NCBI RefSeq assembly: GCF_004366035.1
Contig: NZ_SOEE01000006.1
Location: 248,001 to 312,000 of the forward strand
Reading direction: 5' to 3'
From: Cytobacillus oceanisediminis
GTDB taxonomy: Bacteria > Bacillota > Bacilli > Bacillales > Cytobacillaceae
Length of the DNA stretch: 64,000 bases
Shown piece by piece: positions 33,270-40,650 of the stretch. The notes beneath the pieces are model-generated. The model was given only the letters and a program-made list of their open reading frames with translations, was not told the DNA's origin and did not search any database. How positions within the stretch are numbered: position 1 is the first letter of the stretch; each line of letters begins with the position of its first letter. Position numbers and translations under genes: made by a program.

Positions 33270-33574
33270 TATCTTGCTTTTATTAAGTTACTAGATACAT
33301 TCCTTACTGCAATCGGCTACGACTTTAATGAAATAGAAGAATGCAACCCACTAATGCGCAATCTTTATGACCATAATCTCTTACTATTTCTTTTGCTCAG
33401 AATCATTCTTTCGAGGCTTCTAATCATATTTTCTTTATTTATTACTTCGATTTCTAAGATTTCCTTCTGGCAGCTGGAGCTGCGATTTTGTACACATTTG
33501 CATTCTTGCTTCAGTTTCTTGGGTTGCTTCATTATTCGTTACAATTAGTGAAACTATTTAGGATACTGTATTAA
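33270..33574 (+). pseudogene. Remnant of a small membrane protein gene (DUF5658-like)
   Basis: One frame gives KLLDTFLTAIGYDFNEIEECNPLMRNLYDHN followed by hydrophobic residues. Near 33465 the sensible continuation jumps frame to LAAGAAILYTFAFLLQFLGLL, ending at TAA 33572-33574. The first part has the LLD-x-x-x-T-x-IG..EE-x-NPLM pattern of DUF5658-type membrane proteins, but there is no start codon after the stop at 33267-33269. It is best read as a decayed gene with at least one frameshift. Confidence 0.5.
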
Positions 33575-33599
33575 TACAATTCTTAGCTGGAGGACTCCT

Positions 33600-33851
33600 A
33601 TGTATCAAAAAAAATGCAAAAAATGCAATAGCTCATCTTTCAGTAGCAGTGAAACCGGAGAATGGCTGTGCCCAGTTTGTGGAAATGAATTGACGAGCGA
33701 AATTTTTCTTAATGCTATGACACGAGAACCAGTCCATATTATTTGCAAGAAAAAGAAGATTCCACACTCATATTCCCTTCAGCAAGTATATAAGAATTAT
33801 AGAAAAAGAATCGGCCTTTCTTACTACTCGAATAAAAGGACAATTGATTAA
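33600..33851 (+). CDS. Small zinc-ribbon-like protein
   Basis: An 83-residue protein. CKKCNSSSF and LCPVCGNEL (residues 6-9 and 23-26) form a two-knuckle C-x2-C zinc-ribbon pattern. The basic C-terminal half (KKKKIPHSYSLQQVYKNYRKRIG) could contact nucleic acid. ATG 33600 has GGAGG at 6-7 nt. It lies between the sinR-like/sortase operon and the riboswitch-sinI unit, on the same strand as sinI. The function is unknown. Confidence 0.7.
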   Translation: MYQKKCKKCNSSSFSSSETGEWLCPVCGNELTSEIFLNAMTREPVHIICKKKKIPHSYSLQQVYKNYRKRIGLSYYSNKRTID

Positions 33852-33883
33852 GTATTAAATCTGAGGCCGTTTTAAAAGAATAT

Positions 33884-33890
33884 TGTCGAA
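33884..33890 (+). promoter_or_regulatory. Spo0A box (0A box)
   Basis: Perfect TGTCGAA, as TTGTCGAA, in the 271-bp gap upstream of the riboswitch and sinI. In B. subtilis phosphorylated Spo0A activates sinI. Confidence 0.6.
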
Positions 33891-33997
33891 AAACAAATTA
33901 ATTTAATATTAAAATAATTAACTGTAATTACAAAAAATGACAACGTTAGCAATACGGTCATAGTAGAATACATCTATGGAAAATATTTCTTTGAGAC

Positions 33998-34092
33998 GAT
34001 AGGCACAGAAAAAGGCAAACTCATTGAAAGATGAGGACGCAAAGTCACGGGTCTAAGGTATTAAATAATACTACGATGGCCGGGTTGCCTGG
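33998..34092 (+). promoter_or_regulatory. Cyclic di-GMP riboswitch, class I (GEMM-I)
   Basis: The conserved pieces occur in order: GCACAG, AGGCAAAC, a CTCAT/ATGAG stem with GAAA tetraloop, GGACGCAAAG, GGGTCTAAGG, a variable GTATT/AATAC hairpin, and GATGGCCGGGTTGCC, closing with AGGCA/TGCCT. This matches the GEMM-I consensus including the tetraloop and the GACGCAAAG linker. After it a short hairpin (GG-A-ATACG/CGTATCC, 34091-34109) adjoins the GGGGGGAG ribosome site of sinI, so control may be at translation initiation. No terminator is visible. Confidence 0.93.
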
Positions 34093-34122
34093 AATACGAT
34101 ACGTATCCTGGGGGGGAGAATT

Positions 34123-34269
34123 TTGACAGAGCAAAATGTAAAGGTCGAAGGAATTGATTTGGAGTGGCTGCAGTTAATTATGGAAGCAAAGAACTTAGGC
34201 CTGCAAAGGGAAGAAATTAGAGAGTTTTTACATAATAACAGAGCCAATGAGGTTCTGATCGAAACTTAA
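34123..34269 (+). CDS. sinI: SinI-type anti-repressor
   Basis: A 48-residue protein starting at TTG 34123, directly behind GGGGGGGAG. Residues 10-38 (GIDLEWLQLIMEAKNLGLQREEIREFLHNN) match the SinI helix-turn-helix that binds and titrates SinR (consensus LDxEWVxLMxEAKxxxIsxEEIRxFL). It is too short for usual callers. It follows a c-di-GMP riboswitch and a Spo0A box, and converges with sinR. In B. subtilis sinI precedes sinR in tandem, so this arrangement separates their expression. Confidence 0.92.
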   Translation: MTEQNVKVEGIDLEWLQLIMEAKNLGLQREEIREFLHNNRANEVLIET

Positions 34270-34338
34270 TATCCATATGGTAAAGGGTAAAGTATTTCTG
34301 TTAGGGGCACCTCTTTATGGAAATGCTTTTTATTTTTC

Positions 34339-34367
34339 CAAAAAAAATAAGCCTGTACATTCAGGCT
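34339..34367 (-). terminator. Terminator after sinR
   Basis: AGCCTG (34350-34355) pairs with CAGGCT (34362-34367). On the minus strand it is followed by TTATTTTTTTT. Confidence 0.8.
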
Positions 34368-34375
34368 CATTGCAT

Positions 34376-34699
34376 CTATGATTTTTGTCCGCTTCTCCAC
34401 TTATTAAAATCCAGAAACTCCCGAAATTGCTCCTTTGAAACACCAGACTCCATCGCTTCCTTCACAATTTTCATCCATTCAGAATCAAGATCTTCCTTGT
34501 TGATCTGCTCATGTATCAGATGGTCCACGGGAACATTTAGAACACCCGCGATTTTTTCAAGAAATTGAATCGATGGGTTGGTTTGCAGATTGCGCTCAAG
34601 CGAACTTAAATATGATTTTGCCACACCGGCCTGGTCCGCAAGCTCGGATAAGGACATTCTCTTTTCCTGGCGAAGTTTTTTTACACGATCACCGATCAT
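34376..34699 (-). CDS. sinR: Biofilm master regulator SinR
   Basis: A 107-residue repressor of matrix genes. The HTH (MIGDRVKKLRQEKRMSLSELADQAGVAKSYLSSLERNLQTNPSIQFLEKIAGVL) is nearly the B. subtilis SinR sequence as remembered. The C-terminal SinI-binding domain DLDSEWMKIVKEAMESGVSKEQFREFLDFNKW is complete. ATG 34699 gives the family-typical MIG start. A GAAC-N5-GTTC palindrome lies about 65 bp upstream, so it may autoregulate. It converges with sinI. Confidence 0.96.
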   Translation of the reverse strand: MIGDRVKKLRQEKRMSLSELADQAGVAKSYLSSLERNLQTNPSIQFLEKIAGVLNVPVDHLIHEQINKEDLDSEWMKIVKEAMESGVSKEQFREFLDFNKWRSGQKS

Positions 34700-34762
34700 C
34701 GTATACCACACACCTTATTTTGTATGTAATAGGATTATATCATATATCTAGTTCCATATTAA

Positions 34763-34775
34763 GAACGATTTGTTC
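34763..34775. promoter_or_regulatory. SinR-type palindrome upstream of sinR
   Basis: AAGAAC-GATTT-GTTCAAT, the same core and spacing as at 32953-32969. Confidence 0.65.
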
Positions 34776-34868
34776 AATATTATTATCATCATACCACAGT
34801 GTTAACCGAATTAAATAGTTAGTTATCTATGTTTTATAAAAATATATCTTTTGTCGCTCGCAAAAAGT

Positions 34869-34897
34869 AATGCTCCGCGTCAGAGGACGGGAGCATT
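34869..34897 (-). terminator. Terminator at the end of mnmH
   Basis: AATGCTCC (34869-34876) pairs with GGAGCATT (34890-34897). On the minus strand ACTTTTTG follows. Confidence 0.75.
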
Positions 34898-35938
34898 TTG
34901 GTTTTCAATAATATGAATAATTTGTTGTGCAGCTGCTTCCACATCATCCGCATTTACGTGGTGGAATTGGCCTTCATAGTCATGCTGTTTAAAGGCATAG
35001 CGCGGATCGTAATAGTGTTCTAATAAAAGCTTGATAAACAGTTCGTAGTTTTCTGCTTCAGCTGATTCATCCAGTTGCTCGCGGATTTCAGTATCTTTCA
35101 GACGTTTTTTAATAAACACGAGGCTTTCATCCACTTTCGGCTTGAACCATTCTTCTCTTTGATAAGGTTCCACATAGTCACGGAGGATACGTTGCACACG
35201 GGACTCCATGCTTGCAAACATATCAATATGAATACCAGTTTTTTTGGTATCAAGAAGCTCGTCCGGCTGAACAGCCTTTCCTATTCGCTTGCTTTCAGCT
35301 TCCATAATAATATAAGGGGAACCTTTAACCTCAGAAAGGGCTTGATACAATAGTGCATCAAATGTTTTCTGGGTACTGCCGTCTCCCATGCCAAAGGATC
35401 CGAAGATTGAACCACGATGTCCTGCCATTTCTTCAAGATCAATAGCAGGATATCCTTTTTCGCTTAACACCTTCAGCACATCCGTTTTCCCGACGCCGGT
35501 CATACCGTGCAGAACAACTGCTTTTTCAGGAATCAAGTCTGCTGTGTTTTCAAGTATATATTGACGGTACGCTCTATAGCCCCCAGTTAAACGAGGGATT
35601 GAAATACCGGCATATGTGATAAAAGTAGTGACCGCTTTACTGCGCATGCCGCCGCGCCAGCAGTATATGACAGGCTGGAAGCCATCATCTTTCAGGTCTC
35701 TGATTTTCTGCATCATGGACGGAATTTTAGGTGAAACGATTTCCATCGCTCTCCACTTAGCCGCATCAGATCCTTCTTTTTTATATAGTGTTCCGATTTC
35801 CACACGTTCTTCATTAGTGAAAAGCGGCACATTGACAGCACCGGGAATGCTGCACTCCTCAAATTCAATTGGAGACCTGACATCGACCGGAATTGCGTTG
35901 TCCATTTGGATATATTGTTCTACTGCTATTTCTCTCAT
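34880..35938 (-). CDS. mnmH: tRNA 2-selenouridine synthase MnmH (SelU/YbbB)
   Basis: MnmH replaces the sulfur of 2-thiouridine at tRNA wobble position 34 with selenium from selenophosphate, via a geranylated intermediate. The 352-residue protein has an N-terminal rhodanese domain (VDVRSPIEFEECSIPGAVNVPLF) with the family-specific loop YCWRGGMRSKA (catalytic Cys93). A P-loop (GMTGVGKTD, 145-153) follows, then a C-terminal domain with GHRGSIFGSFG. The start is ATG 35938 behind GGAGG. Its presence implies that the cell makes selenophosphate (SelD), consistent with the two UGA-containing redoxins. Confidence 0.96.
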   Translation of the reverse strand: MREIAVEQYIQMDNAIPVDVRSPIEFEECSIPGAVNVPLFTNEERVEIGTLYKKEGSDAAKWRAMEIVSPKIPSMMQKIRDLKDDGFQPVIYCWRGGMRSKAVTTFITYAGISIPRLTGGYRAYRQYILENTADLIPEKAVVLHGMTGVGKTDVLKVLSEKGYPAIDLEEMAGHRGSIFGSFGMGDGSTQKTFDALLYQALSEVKGSPYIIMEAESKRIGKAVQPDELLDTKKTGIHIDMFASMESRVQRILRDYVEPYQREEWFKPKVDESLVFIKKRLKDTEIREQLDESAEAENYELFIKLLLEHYYDPRYAFKQHDYEGQFHHVNADDVEAAAQQIIHIIENQNAPVL

Positions 35939-36165
35939 TTTAATGCCTCCAAAAAATATTGCTATATATCGCCCTAAAAGGAACGTTAATTGATTTAACT
36001 CTCTCTATTATACAGGATTTTGAAAAATATAGGTGTCTCCCACAATCATACTCCTATTTTCAAAAGTTTGTTCTAATAATTTTTTCCAGACATTGTAATA
36101 TCAGCATATCCATTGGTTTTGCTTTTTAAAAAGGAGGTTAAATAAAAGGCAAAGGTGGTGGAACC

Positions 36166-37473
36166 ATGTCCATGAATACAGAGATTGCAATTGTGGGCGG
36201 AGGGATTGGCGGTTTGACGCTTGGATTGAAGCTGGCTCGAGCCAATATTGAAGTCCTCGTTCTGGAAAAGCTGGATGCCCCATCTTCCGTTTATAAGGGA
36301 GAACTCCTGCAGCCGAAGAGCCTGAAAATTTTTAAGCGGCTAGATGCTTTGGATGTAATCCGCGAGAATGGGTTTTCATTTTCCCGAATTGCGTTTGAGG
36401 AAGGGGAAAAAGAGTTTGCCATGGATTATAGCATTCTGCCGGGGGAGTATGATTACTCCCTCATGATCGAGCATGAAAAGCTGAAAGGAATCCTTCTCAA
36501 AAGAGCGCTTCGATATCCAAGCTTTCATTATTTGTCAGGGACCCTGGCAAAAGAATATGACAATGGAGAATTAATAGTTAAGCGGAAGGATGTAAAGGAG
36601 CAGCTGACAGTGAAGGCTGACTTTTTTATAGGTGCTGAGGGAAGGAATTCCATAACAAGAAAAGTAATGAACAGTAAGATTAAAAAGATTGAGTATAATC
36701 ATCAATTTTTAACTGTCACGTTCCCCCGGCCTCAATCACTGGAGGAAGGGAAGATCATTTCTAAGGATGAACGGTTCCTTGGCTTATTTCCACTGCCGGA
36801 TGCGAAAGTACGGTCAGTCTATTTAATTCCTGAGGGCACTTATAAGAAACATCTCCAGAAAGGAATTCACCATTTCCATAAAAACTATTTAGAGCTTTTG
36901 CCGGAATTGGAGGGGTATGTGACCAGACTGAAAAACTGGAAGGATATTCAGCTGATGATTCCGACAGCCTTTTATGCAGATAAATATGTGGATGGAAGAC
37001 TCGCCATTTTGGGGGATGCGGCCCATACGGTCCACCCGATGGCAGGTGAAGGAATGAATATGGCGATTCAGGATGCGGATATACTTGGTGAATTGCTTGC
37101 TGAGATGTATACGAGCGGAAGAATTTCGCCGGACAAGCTTAAGTGGTATGAAAAAGTCCGGAAGCCCCGGGCTGAAAATATGATCAGTCTCAGCCATTTA
37201 TCCGCCATAGCGTATTCCTATTCTAACCGGGTTATTACTGGAATACGCCGTAAAGGCCTGAAGCAGATTGAAAGAGATAAAACCCTGCAATATAAGCAAA
37301 TGCTGAATGTTTCAGGCCTCGGATATTGGCCAGAGAGCCTGTGGGATCGATTGATTCAGGCAGGTATGCTGCCGGCAAGAAGACCAGAATTATCAGCGGC
37401 GGATAAAAGCCATTATTTTTATACAGAAAAAGATGACTATCCCTGGAAGAAGGTTGAACAGTATGATAAATGA
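36166..37473 (+). CDS. FAD-dependent monooxygenase (UbiH/PHBH type)
   Basis: Group A flavoprotein hydroxylases insert oxygen into aromatic or quinone-like substrates using NAD(P)H. The 435-residue protein has an N-terminal GxGxxG site (IAIVGGGIGGLTLGLKLARANIEVLVLEK), the middle FIGAEGRNSITRK (DG-like motif) and the second FAD motif RLAILGDAAHTVHPMAGEGMNMAIQDA. There is no signal peptide. It overlaps the next gene, a methyltransferase, by 11 bp, so the two should act together (hydroxylation then methylation). The substrate is unknown. Confidence 0.88.
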   Translation: MSMNTEIAIVGGGIGGLTLGLKLARANIEVLVLEKLDAPSSVYKGELLQPKSLKIFKRLDALDVIRENGFSFSRIAFEEGEKEFAMDYSILPGEYDYSLMIEHEKLKGILLKRALRYPSFHYLSGTLAKEYDNGELIVKRKDVKEQLTVKADFFIGAEGRNSITRKVMNSKIKKIEYNHQFLTVTFPRPQSLEEGKIISKDERFLGLFPLPDAKVRSVYLIPEGTYKKHLQKGIHHFHKNYLELLPELEGYVTRLKNWKDIQLMIPTAFYADKYVDGRLAILGDAAHTVHPMAGEGMNMAIQDADILGELLAEMYTSGRISPDKLKWYEKVRKPRAENMISLSHLSAIAYSYSNRVITGIRRKGLKQIERDKTLQYKQMLNVSGLGYWPESLWDRLIQAGMLPARRPELSAADKSHYFYTEKDDYPWKKVEQYDK

Positions 37474-38452
37474 ATATGTGAGATTACTAAAAGCACGAAA
37501 TTGGATGAAAAAGAACCAGCCGTTTTTGTACAGCTGGCATGCGTATGTAGGCTTCGAGCTTGACCTTTTTTCCCAGTTCCGCAGCTGGAAAACGGTAAAA
37601 GAGGTGGCATCAAGCAGAAATCTTCAGGAGGAGCTGCTTTTAAGGTGGGTGGAGGTGGGGCTTTCGATCCGCCATTTGAAAAAGAAAGGAAAGGATAAAA
37701 TTAAGACAGCATCTAAATTCAGCCTTCCGTCCACGCCGAAAAACCCCCGATCTACAGGAATCATCCTGAAGGAAATGATGGAATTGCATATCCCGACTCT
37801 ACTCTCTTATCCAGAACTGCTCCGTTCCAATAAGAAAAACACTTTTGATCATGAAGAGCATGGACCTACCGTAGCGAGAACGTCGTCACTGCTTGAACAG
37901 CTTGCACTGCCGCGTCTGATGAAAACCATAAAAAAAAACAAAATGGAAAGGATCATCGACATTGGCTGCGGGGAAGGCGGCTATTTAAGCAGAATCAGCC
38001 AAAAATTCCCCCAAGCAAAACTGGCAGGCATTGAAATTAATGAAGAGGTGGCAGATTCCGCCAGAACCAATTGCAAAGATATTCCGAACATTAAAATTGT
38101 CACAGCGGATGTTCATGAATACTCACCTGATCAGCAGGCTGATTTAATTATGGTCAATAATTTACTGCACTATATCCAGCCGGAGGATCGCAAGCAGTTG
38201 CTATCCCGCTTGAAAAGATGGCTTAGCCGGAAAGGATCCATAACTATTATCACGCCCATTCTTCATTCGAAGAAAGGGGAAGAGTTTTCAAGTGTTTTTA
38301 ACAGCTTCTTCTCTGCATTTGAAAACCTCTATCCTACCCCGACCGAGGAGGATATACATCAGATCGCTAAAGAGCTGAAGCTAAAAGTAAAAACCTTCAA
38401 GCCGGTCATAACCGAAGGAGGATGGTATTTTATCCAGCTGTCCAACAGGTAA
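37463..38452 (+). CDS. Class I SAM-dependent methyltransferase
   Basis: A 329-residue protein. The Rossmann motif I is IIDIGCGEGGYLSRI (about residues 179-193), motif II LAGIEINEEV and motif IV ADLIMVNNLLHYI. The N-terminal 100 residues form a helical, winged-helix-like part, as in small-molecule O-methyltransferases. The ATG at 37463 lies inside the end of the monooxygenase gene, indicating coupling. The last residues (GGWYFIQLSNR) are complete. Target unknown. Confidence 0.87.
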   Translation: MINEYVRLLKARNWMKKNQPFLYSWHAYVGFELDLFSQFRSWKTVKEVASSRNLQEELLLRWVEVGLSIRHLKKKGKDKIKTASKFSLPSTPKNPRSTGIILKEMMELHIPTLLSYPELLRSNKKNTFDHEEHGPTVARTSSLLEQLALPRLMKTIKKNKMERIIDIGCGEGGYLSRISQKFPQAKLAGIEINEEVADSARTNCKDIPNIKIVTADVHEYSPDQQADLIMVNNLLHYIQPEDRKQLLSRLKRWLSRKGSITIITPILHSKKGEEFSSVFNSFFSAFENLYPTPTEEDIHQIAKELKLKVKTFKPVITEGGWYFIQLSNR

Positions 38453-38512
38453 ATGAAAGCAGTCACAATAAATGGTAGAATGGTGTAAAACATGACTGAA
38501 ATGGTGATTGAA

Positions 38513-39241
38513 ATGAGAAATAATAAATACTTAGTGATTTATGAGGAGCTTGCCCAAAAAATTCAGGAAGGCAAGTATCCCGCCAGATCCATTCTGCCAT
38601 CTGAACATGAATTGACGGAGATGTATTCCACTTCAAGGGAAACCATCCGCAAAGCTTTGAATTTGCTTGCACAAAACGGCTTTATCCAGAAAATCCGCGG
38701 GAAAGGCTCGATGGTCCTTGATTTGAAAAAGCTTCAGTTCCCCATATCGGGTCTGGTCAGCTTTAAAGAGCTGGCCGGGAAGATGGGTCAGCGTGCCGAA
38801 ACGGTTGTGGACGAATTTTCACTCATCCAGCCTGACGCAGAAAAGATAAAACACCTCCATATTGATAAAAGTGAAAAGGTATGGAAAGTCTTTCGTGTCC
38901 GGAAAATTGAAGATGAGCGGATTATTTTGGACAAAGACTTTTTAGTTGAGAAATATGTCCCTGGCTTGACCAAAGAAATCTGCCAGAGCTCTATTTTTGC
39001 CTATATTGAGGGCGAACTCGGAAAAAAAATCAGCTTTGCCAAAAAGGAATTTACAGTGGAAGAACCAACTGCCGAAGATCGCAGGCTCCTTGATATGGAA
39101 GGATTCCATGCTATTGTTGTGGTGAAAAATTATATCTACTTCGACGATGCTACCCTTTTCCAATACACAGAGTCCAGACACAGACCGGACAAATTCAGGT
39201 TTGTTGACTTTGCAAGAAGAATGGACAGCGGGGTGTTTTAA
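38513..39241 (+). CDS. treR: GntR-family regulator, TreR-like
   Basis: TreR represses trehalose uptake and hydrolysis genes and is relieved by trehalose-6-phosphate. The N-terminal GntR winged helix (YLVIYEELAQKIQEGKYPARSILPSEHELTEMYSTSRETIRKALNLLAQNGFIQKIRGKGS) and C-terminal UTRA domain (FPISGLVSFKELAGKMG, LTKEICQSSIFAYIEGELG, LFQYTESRHRPDKFRFVDFARR) closely follow Bacillus TreR. Start choice is uncertain; ATG 38492 also lies in frame, but 38513 matches the family start. No treP or treA is adjacent, which is unusual. Confidence 0.88.
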   Translation: MRNNKYLVIYEELAQKIQEGKYPARSILPSEHELTEMYSTSRETIRKALNLLAQNGFIQKIRGKGSMVLDLKKLQFPISGLVSFKELAGKMGQRAETVVDEFSLIQPDAEKIKHLHIDKSEKVWKVFRVRKIEDERIILDKDFLVEKYVPGLTKEICQSSIFAYIEGELGKKISFAKKEFTVEEPTAEDRRLLDMEGFHAIVVVKNYIYFDDATLFQYTESRHRPDKFRFVDFARRMDSGVF

Positions 39242-39261
39242 AGGTGAACATGTATTTTTAC

Positions 39262-39286
39262 GTTTAAGATTGTCCATTCAGGGAAA
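39262..39286 (+). promoter_or_regulatory. SigB-type promoter for the yfkM-like gene
   Basis: GTTTAA (39262-39267), 13-nt spacer, GGGAAA (39281-39286). The general-stress consensus is GTTTAA-N12-15-GGGWAW. Confidence 0.82.
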
Positions 39287-39325
39287 TCTCCTTATGTGAA
39301 GATTTTTTCAAAGGAGATGTTATAA

Positions 39326-39841
39326 ATGAGTAAAAAAATCGCATGCTTAATTACAGAGATGTTCGAAGATAGTGAATACACGGAACCTGCCCAAGCATTT
39401 AAAGAAGCCGGCCATGAAGTCGTGACAATTGAAAAGGAACAAGGCAAATCCGTTAAAGGAAAACAGGGTGAAGCCACTGTTCAAATAGATCAAAGCATTG
39501 ATAACGTAAATCCGAAGGACTTTGATGCCCTGTTCCTGCCAGGCGGATTTTCACCGGATCAGCTTCGTGCCGATGACCGTTTTGTTCAATTTACAAAATC
39601 CTTCATGGACGAAAAGAAACCAGTATTCGCCATCTGCCACGGACCGCAGCTATTGCTGACAGCTAAAACACTGGAAGGCCGCGACGCAACCGGCTACAAA
39701 TCCATCCAAGTCGACATGGAATACGCAGGTGCCAAATTCCAGGACTCAGAAGTCGTCGTCTGCCAAAACCAGTTAGTAACAAGCCGCCAGCCAGATGATA
39801 TTCCGGCATTTACACGTGAATCGCTTAAGTTGTTAGGTTAA
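39326..39841 (+). CDS. yfkM: DJ-1/PfpI family general stress protein (YfkM/Gsp18-like)
   Basis: A 171-residue DJ-1/PfpI-fold protein. ALFLPGGFSPDQLRADDRF carries the elbow, and FAICHGPQLLLTA the reactive Cys with its His neighbour. YfkM of B. subtilis is a SigB-dependent deglycase/methylglyoxal-response-like protein; the exact reaction is debated in the family. A near-consensus SigB promoter stands 40 bp upstream. The start is ATG 39326 behind AAAGGAGATG. It opens the yfk-like region and has its own terminator at 39854-39876. Confidence 0.93.
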   Translation: MSKKIACLITEMFEDSEYTEPAQAFKEAGHEVVTIEKEQGKSVKGKQGEATVQIDQSIDNVNPKDFDALFLPGGFSPDQLRADDRFVQFTKSFMDEKKPVFAICHGPQLLLTAKTLEGRDATGYKSIQVDMEYAGAKFQDSEVVVCQNQLVTSRQPDDIPAFTRESLKLLG

Positions 39842-39853
39842 TAAAATTGACAG

Positions 39854-39881
39854 CCCTCTGCCTGATTGGCAGGGGGTTTTT
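39854..39881 (+). terminator. Terminator after yfkM
   Basis: CCCTCTGCC (39854-39862) pairs with GGCAGGGGG (39868-39876), then T5. Confidence 0.88.
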
Positions 39882-39954
39882 AATATTTGATTAATGGATT
39901 TTTTAAGGGGATTATCCATTCGCGTTTTGATTTCCTAAAATTCTTATAAATACC

Positions 39955-40089
39955 GTGCTGATTGGAGCAGAAGGGACTCGATCCTCGAAAATGCTGACGC
40001 ATTTTCTTCGTGCGGTGTTCATTCAGGGAAGCTTATTCAATGTCCTGCGGGAGCAGCGGAAAACGAGTCCCTGCAGCGGAAATCAGCAC
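39955..40089. repeat. Dispersed repeat family B, copy 1
   Basis: A 135-bp element with terminal inverted repeats GTGCTGATT/AATCAGCAC, an inner pair GGGACTCG/CGAGTCCC and a central hairpin GAAAATGC-TGAC-GCATTTTC. It can fold into one long stem. It resembles the widespread GATTGGAGCGGAA.. repeats of Bacillaceae. Confidence 0.85.
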
Positions 40090-40135
40090 CCTAGGTCACC
40101 AGCTGTAAATTATGTCATAGGCATAGTAAAACCAT

Positions 40136-40161
40136 CAAAAAAACAGCCCTCAAAAAGGCTG
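40136..40161 (-). terminator. Terminator after yfkK
   Basis: CAGCC (40144-40148) pairs with GGCTG (40157-40161). On the minus strand a T run (40136-40143) follows. Confidence 0.75.
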
Positions 40162-40169
40162 CTTCATAA

Positions 40170-40400
40170 TTACTTATTCTTCCTCAAATTCCCCAGCTCT
40201 TCAACCAGCGCCTGCATTTCATTCGGACTAAACGAATTCTTCTTCATAACAAGATCATAAATATCCTTCAATTCCTCATACATTTCCTCATCAAAGTGGG
40301 AAGGCTTTATAGCACCTAAGTTTAAAACCTTCAGCTTTTCCTTAATAGCCTCAATCATAAACTCCACATTCTCAACCGATTTTTCCGACAAATTATTCAT
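40170..40400 (-). CDS. yfkK: UPF0435/DUF1128 family protein (YfkK-like)
   Basis: A 76-residue helical protein. The [22 protein letters not shown] segment, then [33 protein letters not shown], matches UPF0435 from memory of Bacillus YfkK. It has no known function. ATG 40400 follows an AGGGTG site; the frame extends to GTG 40409. It is convergent with yfkM, as in the yfk region of B. subtilis. Confidence 0.85.
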   Translation of the reverse strand: MNNLSEKSVENVEFMIEAIKEKLKVLNLGAIKPSHFDEEMYEELKDIYDLVMKKNSFSPNEMQALVEELGNLRKNK

Positions 40401-40576
40401 TTCGGACACCCTCTCTTAGCTATGTATTTGGACGCACACACTTTTCTTATCATCTTTCCACGATATCAACAAATTGTCAATATAAATTAGGCTTGCATGT
40501 ACCATGGAAATTAGTAGAAAATAAAGGAGAAGTTTGTACAAATCACATAAGATAATACAAGAAAAGGACGAGTCAG

Positions 40577-40602
40577 GTTTCGTCAGCCGGAAAATAGGGA
40601 AA
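40577..40602 (+). promoter_or_regulatory. SigB-like promoter for the ytxH/yihY genes
   Basis: GTTTCG (40577-40582), 14-nt spacer, GGGAAA (40597-40602), 49 bp upstream of the first gene. The -35 differs from GTTTAA at two bases. Confidence 0.6.
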
Positions 40603-40650
40603 AATTGAATCAAATTTTCATATAATAATTTTGCTAAAGGAGAATAAAAT

